Shown here: positions 18,619 to 25,711 of the stretch, piece after piece
Position numbering within the stretch: position 1 is the stretch's first letter
Layout: each line of letters begins with the position of its first letter
Assembly: GCA_026982395.1 (NCBI GenBank)
Contig: JALSHD010000017.1
Span: 1 to 32,806 of the forward strand
DNA: 32,806 nucleotides
Source: Chromatiales bacterium
GTDB taxonomy: Bacteria; Pseudomonadota; Gammaproteobacteria; Thiohalospirales; Thiohalospiraceae
Direction: 5' to 3'
The notes under the pieces: model-generated
What the model was told of the DNA's origin: nothing
What the model saw: the letters and a program-made list of their open reading frames with translations, nothing else
Database searches by the model: none
Made by a program: the position numbers and the translations under genes

Positions 18619-19989
18619 TCAAATGGAATCCACTGCGTCACTGAGACGCTGAACCGCTACCACCTCCAGCCCCTCGATGCTCTTTTTGGGGGCATTGGCC
18701 TTGGGTACGATAGCACGGCTGAAACCGTGGCGGGCGGCTTCCCGCAGACGATCCAGACCACTGGGAACGGGGCGCACCTCCCCCGCCAGCCCGATCTCGC
18801 CAAAAACAATCAGATCATGAGGCAACGGTCGGTTACGCAGGCTGGAGAGTACTGCCAGCAACACCGGCAGATCGGCGGCGGTTTCAGTGACGCGCACTCC
18901 GCCAACCACATTGACGAACACATCCTGATCATAGGTCGCCACCCCGGCATGACGATGGAGCACCGCCAGGGACATGGCGAGCCGGTTGTGCTCCAGGCCC
19001 AGCGTGACCCGGCGTGGATTGCTCAGGTGGCTCTCATCCACCAGCGCCTGCACCTCCACCAGCAGCGGCCGGCTCCCTTCACGGGTCACCATGGTGACAC
19101 TGCCCGCCACCGGCTCTTGGTGGCGTGACAGAAAGATTGCCGAGGGGTTGCTTACCTCGCGCAGCCCCTTCTCCGTCATGGCGAATACGCCCAGTTCATT
19201 GACCGCGCCAAAGCGGTTTTTGACCGCCCGAATCACCCGGAAGCTGCTACTGCTCTCTCCCTCGAAATAGAGTACGGTATCCACCATATGTTCCAGCACC
19301 CTGGGCCCGGCCAGCTGCCCCTCTTTGGTGACATGACCGACCAGAAACATGGCGATGCCGCTCTGTTTGGCAAAACGCACCAGCTGGGCGGCACTCTCCC
19401 TCACCTGGGCAACCGAGCCGGGCGCCGACTGGAGCAGTTCGGTATGAATAGTCTGAATGGAGTCGATCACCATCACCTGCGGACGCTCTTTTGCCGCCAG
19501 AGCGATGATGCGTTCCACCTGGGTCTCGGTCAGCAGTCGCACTCCCTCCAGTGGCAGATCCAGCCGTTTGGCGCGCAGGCTGATCTGCTGGGGTGACTCT
19601 TCGCCGGTAACATAGAGGGTGCTGATCTGCTGTGCCAGCGTGGCCAGAGTCTGCAGCAGAATGGTCGATTTTCCGATGCCGGGGTCACCACCGATGACCA
19701 CCACCGAGCCCGGCACCAGGCCGCCACCCAGTACATGATCCAGCTCGGACAGTCCGCAGGGAATGCGGCGGGTCTCTCCCCCGCTCTTCACCTCGGCCAG
19801 CGAGGTTATGGTCAGTTCGGAGGTCACACCGGCATAGCCGCCGAAACGGCTGCTGCGCCCTTTCTCTGCTGCCGGAGCCACCACCTCGATCAGCGTGTTC
19901 CAGGCCCCGCATTCACCACACTGCCCCGCCCATTTGGGAGACTGGGCACCACATTCGCTGCAGCTGTAGAGGGTTTTCTGTCTGGCCAA
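18619..19989 (-). CDS. radA: DNA repair protein RadA (Sms), branch-migration ATPase
   Basis: RecA-like ATPase that drives branch migration of recombination intermediates. From the TTG at 19989 it has 456 residues. The N-terminal C4 zinc finger reads CSECGAQSPKWAGQCGECG. Walker A is GGDPGIGKST; VMVIDSIQTI is Walker B. The RadA-specific KNRFG motif is present (AVKNRFGAVNELG). The C-terminal Lon-protease-like domain contains DLIVFGEIGLAGEVRPV. The TTG gives the usual opening MARQKTLYSCSECG and lies one base after the stop of the upstream gene, suggesting reinitiation; an ATG at 20022 would add 11 residues inside that gene. Neither has a clear ribosome binding site. Confidence 0.95.
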   Translation of the reverse strand: MARQKTLYSCSECGAQSPKWAGQCGECGAWNTLIEVVAPAAEKGRSSRFGGYAGVTSELTITSLAEVKSGGETRRIPCGLSELDHVLGGGLVPGSVVVIGGDPGIGKSTILLQTLATLAQQISTLYVTGEESPQQISLRAKRLDLPLEGVRLLTETQVERIIALAAKERPQVMVIDSIQTIHTELLQSAPGSVAQVRESAAQLVRFAKQSGIAMFLVGHVTKEGQLAGPRVLEHMVDTVLYFEGESSSSFRVIRAVKNRFGAVNELGVFAMTEKGLREVSNPSAIFLSRHQEPVAGSVTMVTREGSRPLLVEVQALVDESHLSNPRRVTLGLEHNRLAMSLAVLHRHAGVATYDQDVFVNVVGGVRVTETAADLPVLLAVLSSLRNRPLPHDLIVFGEIGLAGEVRPVPSGLDRLREAARHGFSRAIVPKANAPKKSIEGLEVVAVQRLSDAVDSI

Positions 19990-19990
19990 T

Positions 19991-20539
19991 TCAGTCGTCC
20001 AGAAGATGGGTAGGCAGACCATCGATACTGGTCTGGTTGTTTCTCAACCAGTAGTCACGGATCCCCTTCTCACCCTTCTTCTCCGCCCAGTTCTTCAAGG
20101 TATCACGTTCGCGCATCAAGCCCTCCACCACGGGAACGCCGTAGCCGCAGGAGGTCTGCGCAGAATCGACCTCCAGCAGGATAATCTGCCGTTCACCGGG
20201 CTGGGCGGGGAAATGGGCATGATACTCCTGCCAGGCATCATCCTGCTGCCGGATCACCCTTCCCCGGCCATACAGTTTCAGGATCAACGGCTTCTCCGAG
20301 AAGCTGCAAAACATAATGGTCATTCGGCCGTTCTGCGCCAGATGGGCAGCGGTTTCATTGCCGCTGCCGGTGACATCGAGATAGCCGACATTGCGCTCAT
20401 CCAGACAGCGGAAACTGTCCATCCCCTTGGGAGAGAGATTGATGCGCCCCTCCTGCGGTGCCGTGGCGACAAAGAATATCTTTTGCGCAGCAATAAACTG
20501 CTGCAGATCCGGGGTCAGCGTGTCATAGAATTTTGCCAT
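19991..20539 (-). CDS. PNPOx-like (pyridoxamine phosphate oxidase family) flavoprotein
   Basis: Protein of 182 residues with the split-barrel fold that binds FMN or F420 in relatives. Recognisable segments are FFVATAPQEGRINLSPKGMD near the N-terminus, TGSGNETAAHLAQNGRMTIM in the middle, and KLYGRGRVI. The C-terminal third has SCGYGVPVV and RDTLKNWAEKKGEKG, which match a subgroup often annotated only as pyridoxamine 5'-phosphate oxidase family. Real PNPO activity is not implied. The ATG at 20539 has AGGAGAGAG upstream and overlaps the end of alr by 17 bases. It sits between alr and radA; since Alr uses pyridoxal phosphate the position is suggestive but not evidence of function. Confidence 0.85.
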   Translation of the reverse strand: MAKFYDTLTPDLQQFIAAQKIFFVATAPQEGRINLSPKGMDSFRCLDERNVGYLDVTGSGNETAAHLAQNGRMTIMFCSFSEKPLILKLYGRGRVIRQQDDAWQEYHAHFPAQPGERQIILLEVDSAQTSCGYGVPVVEGLMRERDTLKNWAEKKGEKGIRDYWLRNNQTSIDGLPTHLLDD

Positions 20540-21620
20540 TGTCTCTCTCCTGGGTTTCGCTGTAACGCACCCGCTTGCGGGTCACGCCACACAGCAGCTC
20601 GTAGGCGATGGTACCGGCATGTTCGGCGACGGTCTCAACCGGCAGTCCCTCACCCCACAGAACAACCGCATCCCCGATACCGGCCTGCGGCTGACTGCGC
20701 AGATCCACGGTGATCATATCCATGGATACGCGGCCGATGAGTGGCACTGTTTTTCCATTGACCAGCACCGGAGTACCCGGCTGCGCATGGCGCGGATAAC
20801 CGTCGCCATAACCGATGGCAACCACACCCACCGGCATCTCCTCGGGACATCTCCAGCTGCCGCCATAACCGATGGGATCACCACGCTGGCGACGGTTCAC
20901 CGCGATCAGTGTCGATCGGAGGGTCATTACCGGTTGTAACTGCCAGGACTCCCCACCCCCGGTCACAAAGGGAGAGGCTCCATACAGCATGATACCCGGC
21001 CGCAGCCAGCCCCGCCGTGCCTGCGGCCAGCCAAGAATTGCGGCAGAACTGGCGATACTGCAATCTCCAGTGGCAACTGCATCAAACCGTGCCAGCTGCT
21101 GAGTAGTGGTCTGATCTGCACGATCATCGGCACAAGCCAAGTGGGTCATCTCGGTGACCGGCCCCGCAACACTGCTGCAGGCCGCCAGCCGCTGCCTCGC
21201 GGCAGGAATCTCTTGCGGTGAAAAACCGAGACGGTGCATGCCGCTGTCCATCTTGAGCCAGACCCGGATTGGTGTCGCCAACCTTGCCTGCTCCAGCGCC
21301 CTCAGCTGCCACGGGTGATGAATGACGGCTGTCAGATTGTATCTGGCAATAGCCTCCAGCTCTGCGGTATCAAAAAATCCCTCCAGCAACACAACAGGAA
21401 GGGTAAAGCCTGCCTCCCGAAGCTGCAGCGCCTCCTCGATGCAGGCCACCGCAAAGGCATCCGCCTCTGACAACGCCCCCGCTACCCGGATCAGGCCGTG
21501 ACCGTAACCATCCGCCTTGATCACCGCAGCAACCGGGCAGCCGGGGGCCAGCTCCCTGACTCGATTCAGGTTATGCTGAAGTGCAGCAGGGTTGATCTCG
21601 GCGACAACGGTTCGACTCAT
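20523..21620 (-). CDS. alr: Alanine racemase
   Basis: Pyridoxal-phosphate enzyme of 365 residues that makes D-alanine for peptidoglycan. The PLP lysine is Lys35 in AAVIKADGYGHGL. The TIM-barrel half has KMDSGMHRLGF, and the C-terminal half has the catalytic-tyrosine region AIGYGDGYPRHAQPG and GRVSMDMITVDL. The ATG at 21620 overlaps the dnaB stop as ATGA, so translation is probably coupled. The stop at 20523 is inside the start of the next gene. dnaB-alr is a common gammaproteobacterial arrangement. Complete and normal length. Confidence 0.97.
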   Translation of the reverse strand: MSRTVVAEINPAALQHNLNRVRELAPGCPVAAVIKADGYGHGLIRVAGALSEADAFAVACIEEALQLREAGFTLPVVLLEGFFDTAELEAIARYNLTAVIHHPWQLRALEQARLATPIRVWLKMDSGMHRLGFSPQEIPAARQRLAACSSVAGPVTEMTHLACADDRADQTTTQQLARFDAVATGDCSIASSAAILGWPQARRGWLRPGIMLYGASPFVTGGGESWQLQPVMTLRSTLIAVNRRQRGDPIGYGGSWRCPEEMPVGVVAIGYGDGYPRHAQPGTPVLVNGKTVPLIGRVSMDMITVDLRSQPQAGIGDAVVLWGEGLPVETVAEHAGTIAYELLCGVTRKRVRYSETQERDNGKIL

Positions 21621-23011
21621 GATGGCTCATACGCACCATCATGAATAAAGTTGTCAAACCGGGTATATTTTCCATGGAAGGTCAGACGCACAGTTCCTAT
21701 GGGACCGTTACGCTGTTTGCCAATAATGATCTCGGCGCTGCCCTTGTCGGGGCTGTCTTCGTTGTAGACCTCATCACGATAGATGAACACGATGAGATCG
21801 GCATCCTGCTCGATGGCGCCGGATTCGCGCAGATCGGACATGACCGGTCTTTTGTTGGGCCGCTGCTCCAGAGAGCGGTTGAGCTGTGACAGTGCGATAA
21901 CCGGAACATCCAGCTCCTTGGCCATCGCCTTGAGGTTACGCGAGATCTCCGAAATCTCGGTAGCCCGGTTTTCGCGGCTGTTCCCGGAACCCTGCATCAG
22001 CTGCAGATAGTCGATAACCACCAGCCCCAAACCATGCTCCCGCTTGAGACGGCGGGATCGGGCGCGGATCTCGCTGGGGGTCAGCGCCGGTGTGTCGTCG
22101 ATATAGATGGGAGCATCCTGCAGAAACCCGGTGGCAGAGGTCATGCGCGGCCAGTCGTCGTCATCCAGATTGCCGGTACGCAGTTTGCGCTGATCGATAC
22201 GGCCCACCGCTGACATCATGCGCATGGTCAGCTGTTCACCGGGCATCTCCATACTGAAAACAGCGACCGGGATCTTTGTCTTGATCGCCACATTTTCCGC
22301 GATATTCATCGCAAAGGTGGTTTTTCCCATGGAGGGCCGACCGGCAACAATAATCAGGTCGGAGTTCTGCAGACCACAGGTGGCCTTGTCAAAATCAGTA
22401 AAACCGGTAGGAACACCGGTAATGGGATCGCCCCGTTCAAACAGGGCTTCAATTTTTTCGATGGTACTGCCCAGCAGATCCTGCATGCTGACAAAACCGC
22501 GCCGCCCTCGCGAACCCTTTTCCGCTATCTCGAATACCAGCCTTTCGGCATGATCCAGCAGTTCGGCGCTGTCCCGCCCGTCGGGGTTGAAGGCGCTGTC
22601 GCCAATCTCGTTGGCCACCCGAATCAGTTGGCGGATAATGGAGCGTTCCCGGACAATGGCGGCGTAGGCCTTGATGTTGGCCGCTGTCGGGGTGTTTTTC
22701 GCCAGCGTTCCCAGATAGGCCAGCCCCCCGCCCTCTTCCAGCTGTCCTCTCTGCTCCATCCACTCAGACAGGGTGATGGCATCAAACGGAGTATTACGCT
22801 CGGCCAGTTCATGCATGGCCGTGTAGATCAAGCGGTGATCGCGGCGGTAGAAATCTTCTTCGTGCAGCAGATCGGCAACCTGATCCCAGGCTTCACTGTC
22901 CAGCATCAGCCCGCCCAATACAGACTGCTCGGCTTCAATAGAGTGCGGCGGCACCTTAAGGGCTTCGGCCGCCGCCTCCATCTCGTTCACAGGATAAGCG
23001 AGATCCGGCAT
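21617..23011 (-). CDS. dnaB: Replicative DNA helicase DnaB
   Basis: Hexameric helicase of 464 residues that unwinds the chromosome ahead of the replication fork. The N-terminal helical domain begins KVPPHSIEAEQSVLGGLMLD and has DFYRRDHRLIYTAMHEL. The RecA-like C-terminal domain carries Walker A in IIVAGRPSMGKTTFAMNIAE, Walker B in LVVIDYLQLM, and the motif VIALSQLNRSLEQRPNKRP. The end GTVRLTFHGKYTRFDN is typical. The ATG at 23011 has GGAGGGAG directly upstream. It follows rplI by 62 bp and is coupled to alr. No intein or other insertion is seen. Confidence 0.98.
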   Translation of the reverse strand: MPDLAYPVNEMEAAAEALKVPPHSIEAEQSVLGGLMLDSEAWDQVADLLHEEDFYRRDHRLIYTAMHELAERNTPFDAITLSEWMEQRGQLEEGGGLAYLGTLAKNTPTAANIKAYAAIVRERSIIRQLIRVANEIGDSAFNPDGRDSAELLDHAERLVFEIAEKGSRGRRGFVSMQDLLGSTIEKIEALFERGDPITGVPTGFTDFDKATCGLQNSDLIIVAGRPSMGKTTFAMNIAENVAIKTKIPVAVFSMEMPGEQLTMRMMSAVGRIDQRKLRTGNLDDDDWPRMTSATGFLQDAPIYIDDTPALTPSEIRARSRRLKREHGLGLVVIDYLQLMQGSGNSRENRATEISEISRNLKAMAKELDVPVIALSQLNRSLEQRPNKRPVMSDLRESGAIEQDADLIVFIYRDEVYNEDSPDKGSAEIIIGKQRNGPIGTVRLTFHGKYTRFDNFIHDGAYEPS

Positions 23012-23073
23012 ACTCCCTCCAGCCGTGTTTTTCCAATTTTACTCCACCGCACAGGGCGCAGTAACTGAAGGAG

Positions 23074-23520
23074 CTACTCGGCTTCGATTATAACCTTGAT
23101 TTTCTGGGTCAGCAGTGAGTGAAGCTGAATATCAACACTGTATTCACCGGTCATACGCAGTGGCCCTTCGGGCAGGCGCACCTCTTTGCGGGTGATCTCG
23201 ACACCTGACCTGGTTACTGCATCGGCAATATCCGTGGTACTCACCGAGCCAAACAGTTTTCCACCCTCGCCTGCCTGGTGAGTGATAGTAACCGCAACAT
23301 CGGCCAACTGATCCGCGCGTGACTGCGCTGCTGCCAGCGATTCCGCAGCTTTTTTCTCAAGCTCCGCGCGCCGCTCTTCGAATGAAGCAACATTTGCCGC
23401 CGTTGCAGGAATCGCCTTGCCTTTCGGGATCAAAAAATTACGTCCGTAACCTGCCTTGACCTCAACCTTCTCACCCAGGTCGCCCAGATTACCTATTTTT
23501 TCCAGAAGAATTACTTCCAT
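23074..23520 (-). CDS. rplI: 50S ribosomal protein L9
   Basis: Large-subunit ribosomal protein of 148 residues. It opens [19 protein letters not shown] and has the L9 signature [18 protein letters not shown] long connecting helix rich in Ala, Glu and Lys follows (about residues 48-75), then the C-terminal RNA-binding domain with [16 protein letters not shown]. The ATG has GAGG about 8 bases upstream. It lies between the DUF2232 gene and dnaB. Complete. Confidence 0.98.
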   Translation of the reverse strand: MEVILLEKIGNLGDLGEKVEVKAGYGRNFLIPKGKAIPATAANVASFEERRAELEKKAAESLAAAQSRADQLADVAVTITHQAGEGGKLFGSVSTTDIADAVTRSGVEITRKEVRLPEGPLRMTGEYSVDIQLHSLLTQKIKVIIEAE

Positions 23521-23592
23521 CTTGCTTACCTCAAAAAATTAACAACCATTTACCCGTCATTCTATACCTGTCGCAGAAAACAAACAGATATT

Positions 23593-24492
23593 TCAGGAAA
23601 CATCCGCCTTGATGCGGGAGCGATAATCCAGCCAGGTGTCGGTAAACCCGAGCCCGGCCACTAACATAACCGCCTGCGGCAAAATCAGCAGCAGCGCATA
23701 AAGCCCTACCAGCCAGGCCACGCTCAAACCACGGCGATAAACCAGATTATGGATCACACTCAGCCCCTGCAACAGATAGAGCAGCAGCATCACTATCAGC
23801 AGATCAGCCGCAAACGTCTGTACCGAACCGCCTGTAAACCAGGCAATTGTGACAACGACCACCGCAACCCACACCAACCTACCCGGCAGACGCAGCTCCT
23901 GAAACTCTTTACGCCACCCCCCGGGATTGTATAGCAGCGCCTGCCACCAGCGAGCAATAAACAGGCTGAGCAGCGGCGTTATCATTACCGCTGCCGCCAG
24001 CATTGCGGTCATTGCACCCGCCAGCGTGGTGAGGTTGGCCTCCACATCCGCCGAACTCCAGCCTGCTTCGGTCAACATCGGCCGCAACAGTTCCAGCTTG
24101 GCGCGCCACCACTCCGCCGGATCGGCAAGCACACCATGAACAACCGCTACGCAGATTACACCAAACGACGCCGCAACAAGAATGGTTGTAGACAATGAAA
24201 CCGTCTGGCGCAATACGACTGCCAATACCCATACCGGCATCCATATGACGGCGCCAAAAATGACAACCACTCCCGAGCTCCCCGAAAGGAGTGCGGGCAA
24301 AGCGATGAGCAAACCGGCAATCCCCAGCACGGTCAACCCTTCACGGCTGCCGTGACGCAGGGTAACCAGCCCGGCTACCGCGCCACTAAGATAGCTCAGT
24401 GGCGGCAACAGCAAAGAGAGAACTGCCGTTGCAACAGCGACCAACACCGCCGAGGTGCGGTTGCGCATGATGTAGGTGGCCAGGAAATTCAT
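23593..24492 (-). CDS. DUF2232 family multi-spanning membrane protein
   Basis: Inner-membrane protein of 299 residues with about eight hydrophobic segments. It begins NFLATYIMRNRTSAVLVAVA and ends GFTDTWLDYRSRIKADVS. Recognisable parts are the LPPLSYLSGAVAGLVTLRHG segment near the N-terminus and the repeated Val/Leu-rich helices. Many gammaproteobacteria, including pseudomonads, carry a DUF2232 gene between rpsR and rplI, and position supports the call as much as sequence does. The function is unknown; some relatives have transporter-like folds. The ATG at 24492 has only a weak GAGCGG upstream, and it is 80 bp after rpsR. Confidence 0.8.
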   Translation of the reverse strand: MNFLATYIMRNRTSAVLVAVATAVLSLLLPPLSYLSGAVAGLVTLRHGSREGLTVLGIAGLLIALPALLSGSSGVVVIFGAVIWMPVWVLAVVLRQTVSLSTTILVAASFGVICVAVVHGVLADPAEWWRAKLELLRPMLTEAGWSSADVEANLTTLAGAMTAMLAAAVMITPLLSLFIARWWQALLYNPGGWRKEFQELRLPGRLVWVAVVVVTIAWFTGGSVQTFAADLLIVMLLLYLLQGLSVIHNLVYRRGLSVAWLVGLYALLLILPQAVMLVAGLGFTDTWLDYRSRIKADVS

Positions 24493-24572
24493 CCGCTCAC
24501 AACCGGAATTGATTCATCAGGGTCTGTCGGCAATGAACACCGGTCAGACTTGTTGACAAACCCGATAATTGC

Positions 24573-24797
24573 TCAGTGGTGATCACAATATGGCAGCAAT
24601 GCCAGATAGCGGGCCCGCTTGATTGCGGTTGCCAGCTGACGCTGATAACGCGCCTTGGTTCCCGTAATACGGCTCGGAACAATCTTGCCTGTTTCACTGA
24701 TGTAGTTTTTCAGGGTAACGATATCCTTGTAATCGATCTCTTTGGTACCCTCGGCCGTAAAACGGCAAAATCTTTTGCGACGAAAATAGCGACTCAT
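24573..24797 (-). CDS. rpsR: 30S ribosomal protein S18
   Basis: Small-subunit protein of 74 residues that binds 16S rRNA together with S6. The sequence [17 protein letters not shown], then [20 protein letters not shown] and the basic [20 protein letters not shown] are diagnostic. The ATG at 24797 has GAGGAG about 6 bases upstream, right after the priB stop; an in-frame start at 24815 would add six residues and overlap priB. Part of rpsF-priB-rpsR-rplI. Confidence 0.98.
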   Translation of the reverse strand: MSRYFRRKRFCRFTAEGTKEIDYKDIVTLKNYISETGKIVPSRITGTKARYQRQLATAIKRARYLALLPYCDHH

Positions 24798-24811
24798 AAT
24801 GAACTCCTCGA

Positions 24812-25114
24812 TCAAATTATTTCAATGTGCTGCCCATGCAGCACCAGACGGTATTCACCCTGGCGGTTGTTTGCGCGGCTGATAAAACCACCGATACGAA
24901 CATTGCTCCCCTGCTCCAGCCCTTGCACCTTGTCCTGCAACTCTTCACCGGAAATCATCACCTGAAGAATACAGATCGCTTCACGCGAATGACCTGCCTC
25001 CTGTTGAACGGATCGATGCTGCAAGCAAAAAGAGGTTATGGGGATACCCGCCGGGGTATAACGGGTCTGCGGTCTGTCCCGCACCTCTCCCGCCAATACC
25101 AGATGATTATCCAG
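24812..25114 (-). CDS. priB: Primosomal replication protein PriB, apparent CTG start
   Basis: Single-stranded-DNA binding OB-fold protein that works with PriA and DnaT in restart of stalled replication forks. Read from the CTG at 25114 it has 100 residues and opens [13 protein letters not shown], which lines up residue for residue with the E. coli start MTNRLVLSGTVCR. Further matches are [21 protein letters not shown], close to the E. coli segment, and [17 protein letters not shown]. No ATG or GTG lies between the rpsF stop and the conserved region. The CTG has GAGGAG exactly 6 bases upstream, formed by the last codons of rpsF. A TTG at 25096 is the only standard alternative and would remove the first beta strand. 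The family call is strong; the CTG start is inferred. Confidence 0.88.
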   Translation of the reverse strand: MDNHLVLAGEVRDRPQTRYTPAGIPITSFCLQHRSVQQEAGHSREAICILQVMISGEELQDKVQGLEQGSNVRIGGFISRANNRQGEYRLVLHGQHIEII

Positions 25115-25117
25115 CAG

Positions 25118-25552
25118 CTACTCCTCGCTGGCAGTAGCCTCAGCCTCAGCAGCCTTCTCTTCTTTTTCAGCCGCTGGTTTGGCCGGTTCTGCCGGCTTGC
25201 GGGACTCCGGCCGGCTTGCCCGCTCCTCTTTCTCCCTGGCCTGCGCCATGGGAGACTCTTCAGTAATTGCCTCCTTGCGTGACAGGATCAGGTTGCGGAT
25301 AACGGCATCATTGAACCGGAAAGCACTTTCCAGCTCTTCCAGTGCCTCGGAGGTGCATTCGATATTCATCAGCACATAGTGTGCCTTGTGAATCTTGTTG
25401 ATGGGATAAGCGAGCTGACGGCGCCCCCAGTTTTCCAAACGGTGAATAGCCCCGTTGTCGCTTTCGATGATGGTGCGATAGCGTTCGATCATCGCAGGAA
25501 CCTGCTCGCTCTGATCAGGGTGGACCAGAAACACGATTTCATAATGACGCAT
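25118..25552 (-). CDS. rpsF: 30S ribosomal protein S6 with charged C-terminal tail
   Basis: Small-subunit protein of 144 residues that pairs with S18. The ferredoxin-like core (residues 1 to about 100) has [39 protein letters not shown] and [17 protein letters not shown] tail of about 40 residues follows, made almost only of Ala, Glu, Lys and Pro; such acidic/basic tails are known in S6, and E. coli S6 has Glu residues added enzymatically. The tail ends SEE, whose Glu codons form the ribosome binding site of priB. The ATG at 25552 has AAGGGG upstream and lies behind a structured leader. Confidence 0.98.
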   Translation of the reverse strand: MRHYEIVFLVHPDQSEQVPAMIERYRTIIESDNGAIHRLENWGRRQLAYPINKIHKAHYVLMNIECTSEALEELESAFRFNDAVIRNLILSRKEAITEESPMAQAREKEERASRPESRKPAEPAKPAAEKEEKAAEAEATASEE

Positions 25553-25574
25553 AGATACCCCTTATGGATTATGC

Positions 25575-25607
25575 AGCCTCCCGTTTCCACGGTAAGGCAA
25601 GGAGGTT
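25575..25607 (-). promoter_or_regulatory. Probable S6:S18-binding leader hairpin (autoregulation of rpsF operon)
   Basis: On the minus strand CCTCC (complement of 25601-25605) pairs with GGAGG (complement of 25577-25581). Inside, CCG and CGG form a short upper stem with loop TGGAAA, with an unpaired TTGCCTTA on one side. A CCG next to an asymmetric internal loop, just before rpsF, is the known pattern of the mRNA element bound by the S6:S18 complex. The match was made by eye. Confidence 0.55.
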
Positions 25608-25616
25608 AGAACCAAA

Positions 25617-25642
25617 GTCGGCGAGCCTGTCGACTCGCCGAC
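25617..25642 (-). promoter_or_regulatory. 9-bp perfect hairpin in the rpsF leader
   Basis: GTCGGCGAG and CTCGCCGAC form a perfect 9-bp stem around an 8-base loop, followed on the minus strand by TTTGGTTCT. It lies between the candidate promoter and the S6:S18-like hairpin. It could be an attenuator, an mRNA-stabilising stem, or the terminator of the beta-propeller gene upstream. Confidence 0.5.
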
Positions 25643-25657
25643 CGATGTAAAAGGCGA

Positions 25658-25686
25658 ATTTTACGCAGTTTCAACCTGTCGCGCAA
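25658..25686 (-). promoter_or_regulatory. Candidate sigma70 promoter of rpsF-priB-rpsR
   Basis: On the minus strand TTGCGC (complement of 25681-25686), a 17-base spacer and TAAAAT (complement of 25658-25663). Spacing is ideal and the -10 matches five of six. It is about 105 bp before the rpsF start, leaving room for the two leader hairpins. Confidence 0.5.
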
Positions 25687-25711
25687 ATTACCGGCTGAAA
25701 CAGGATTTGCA

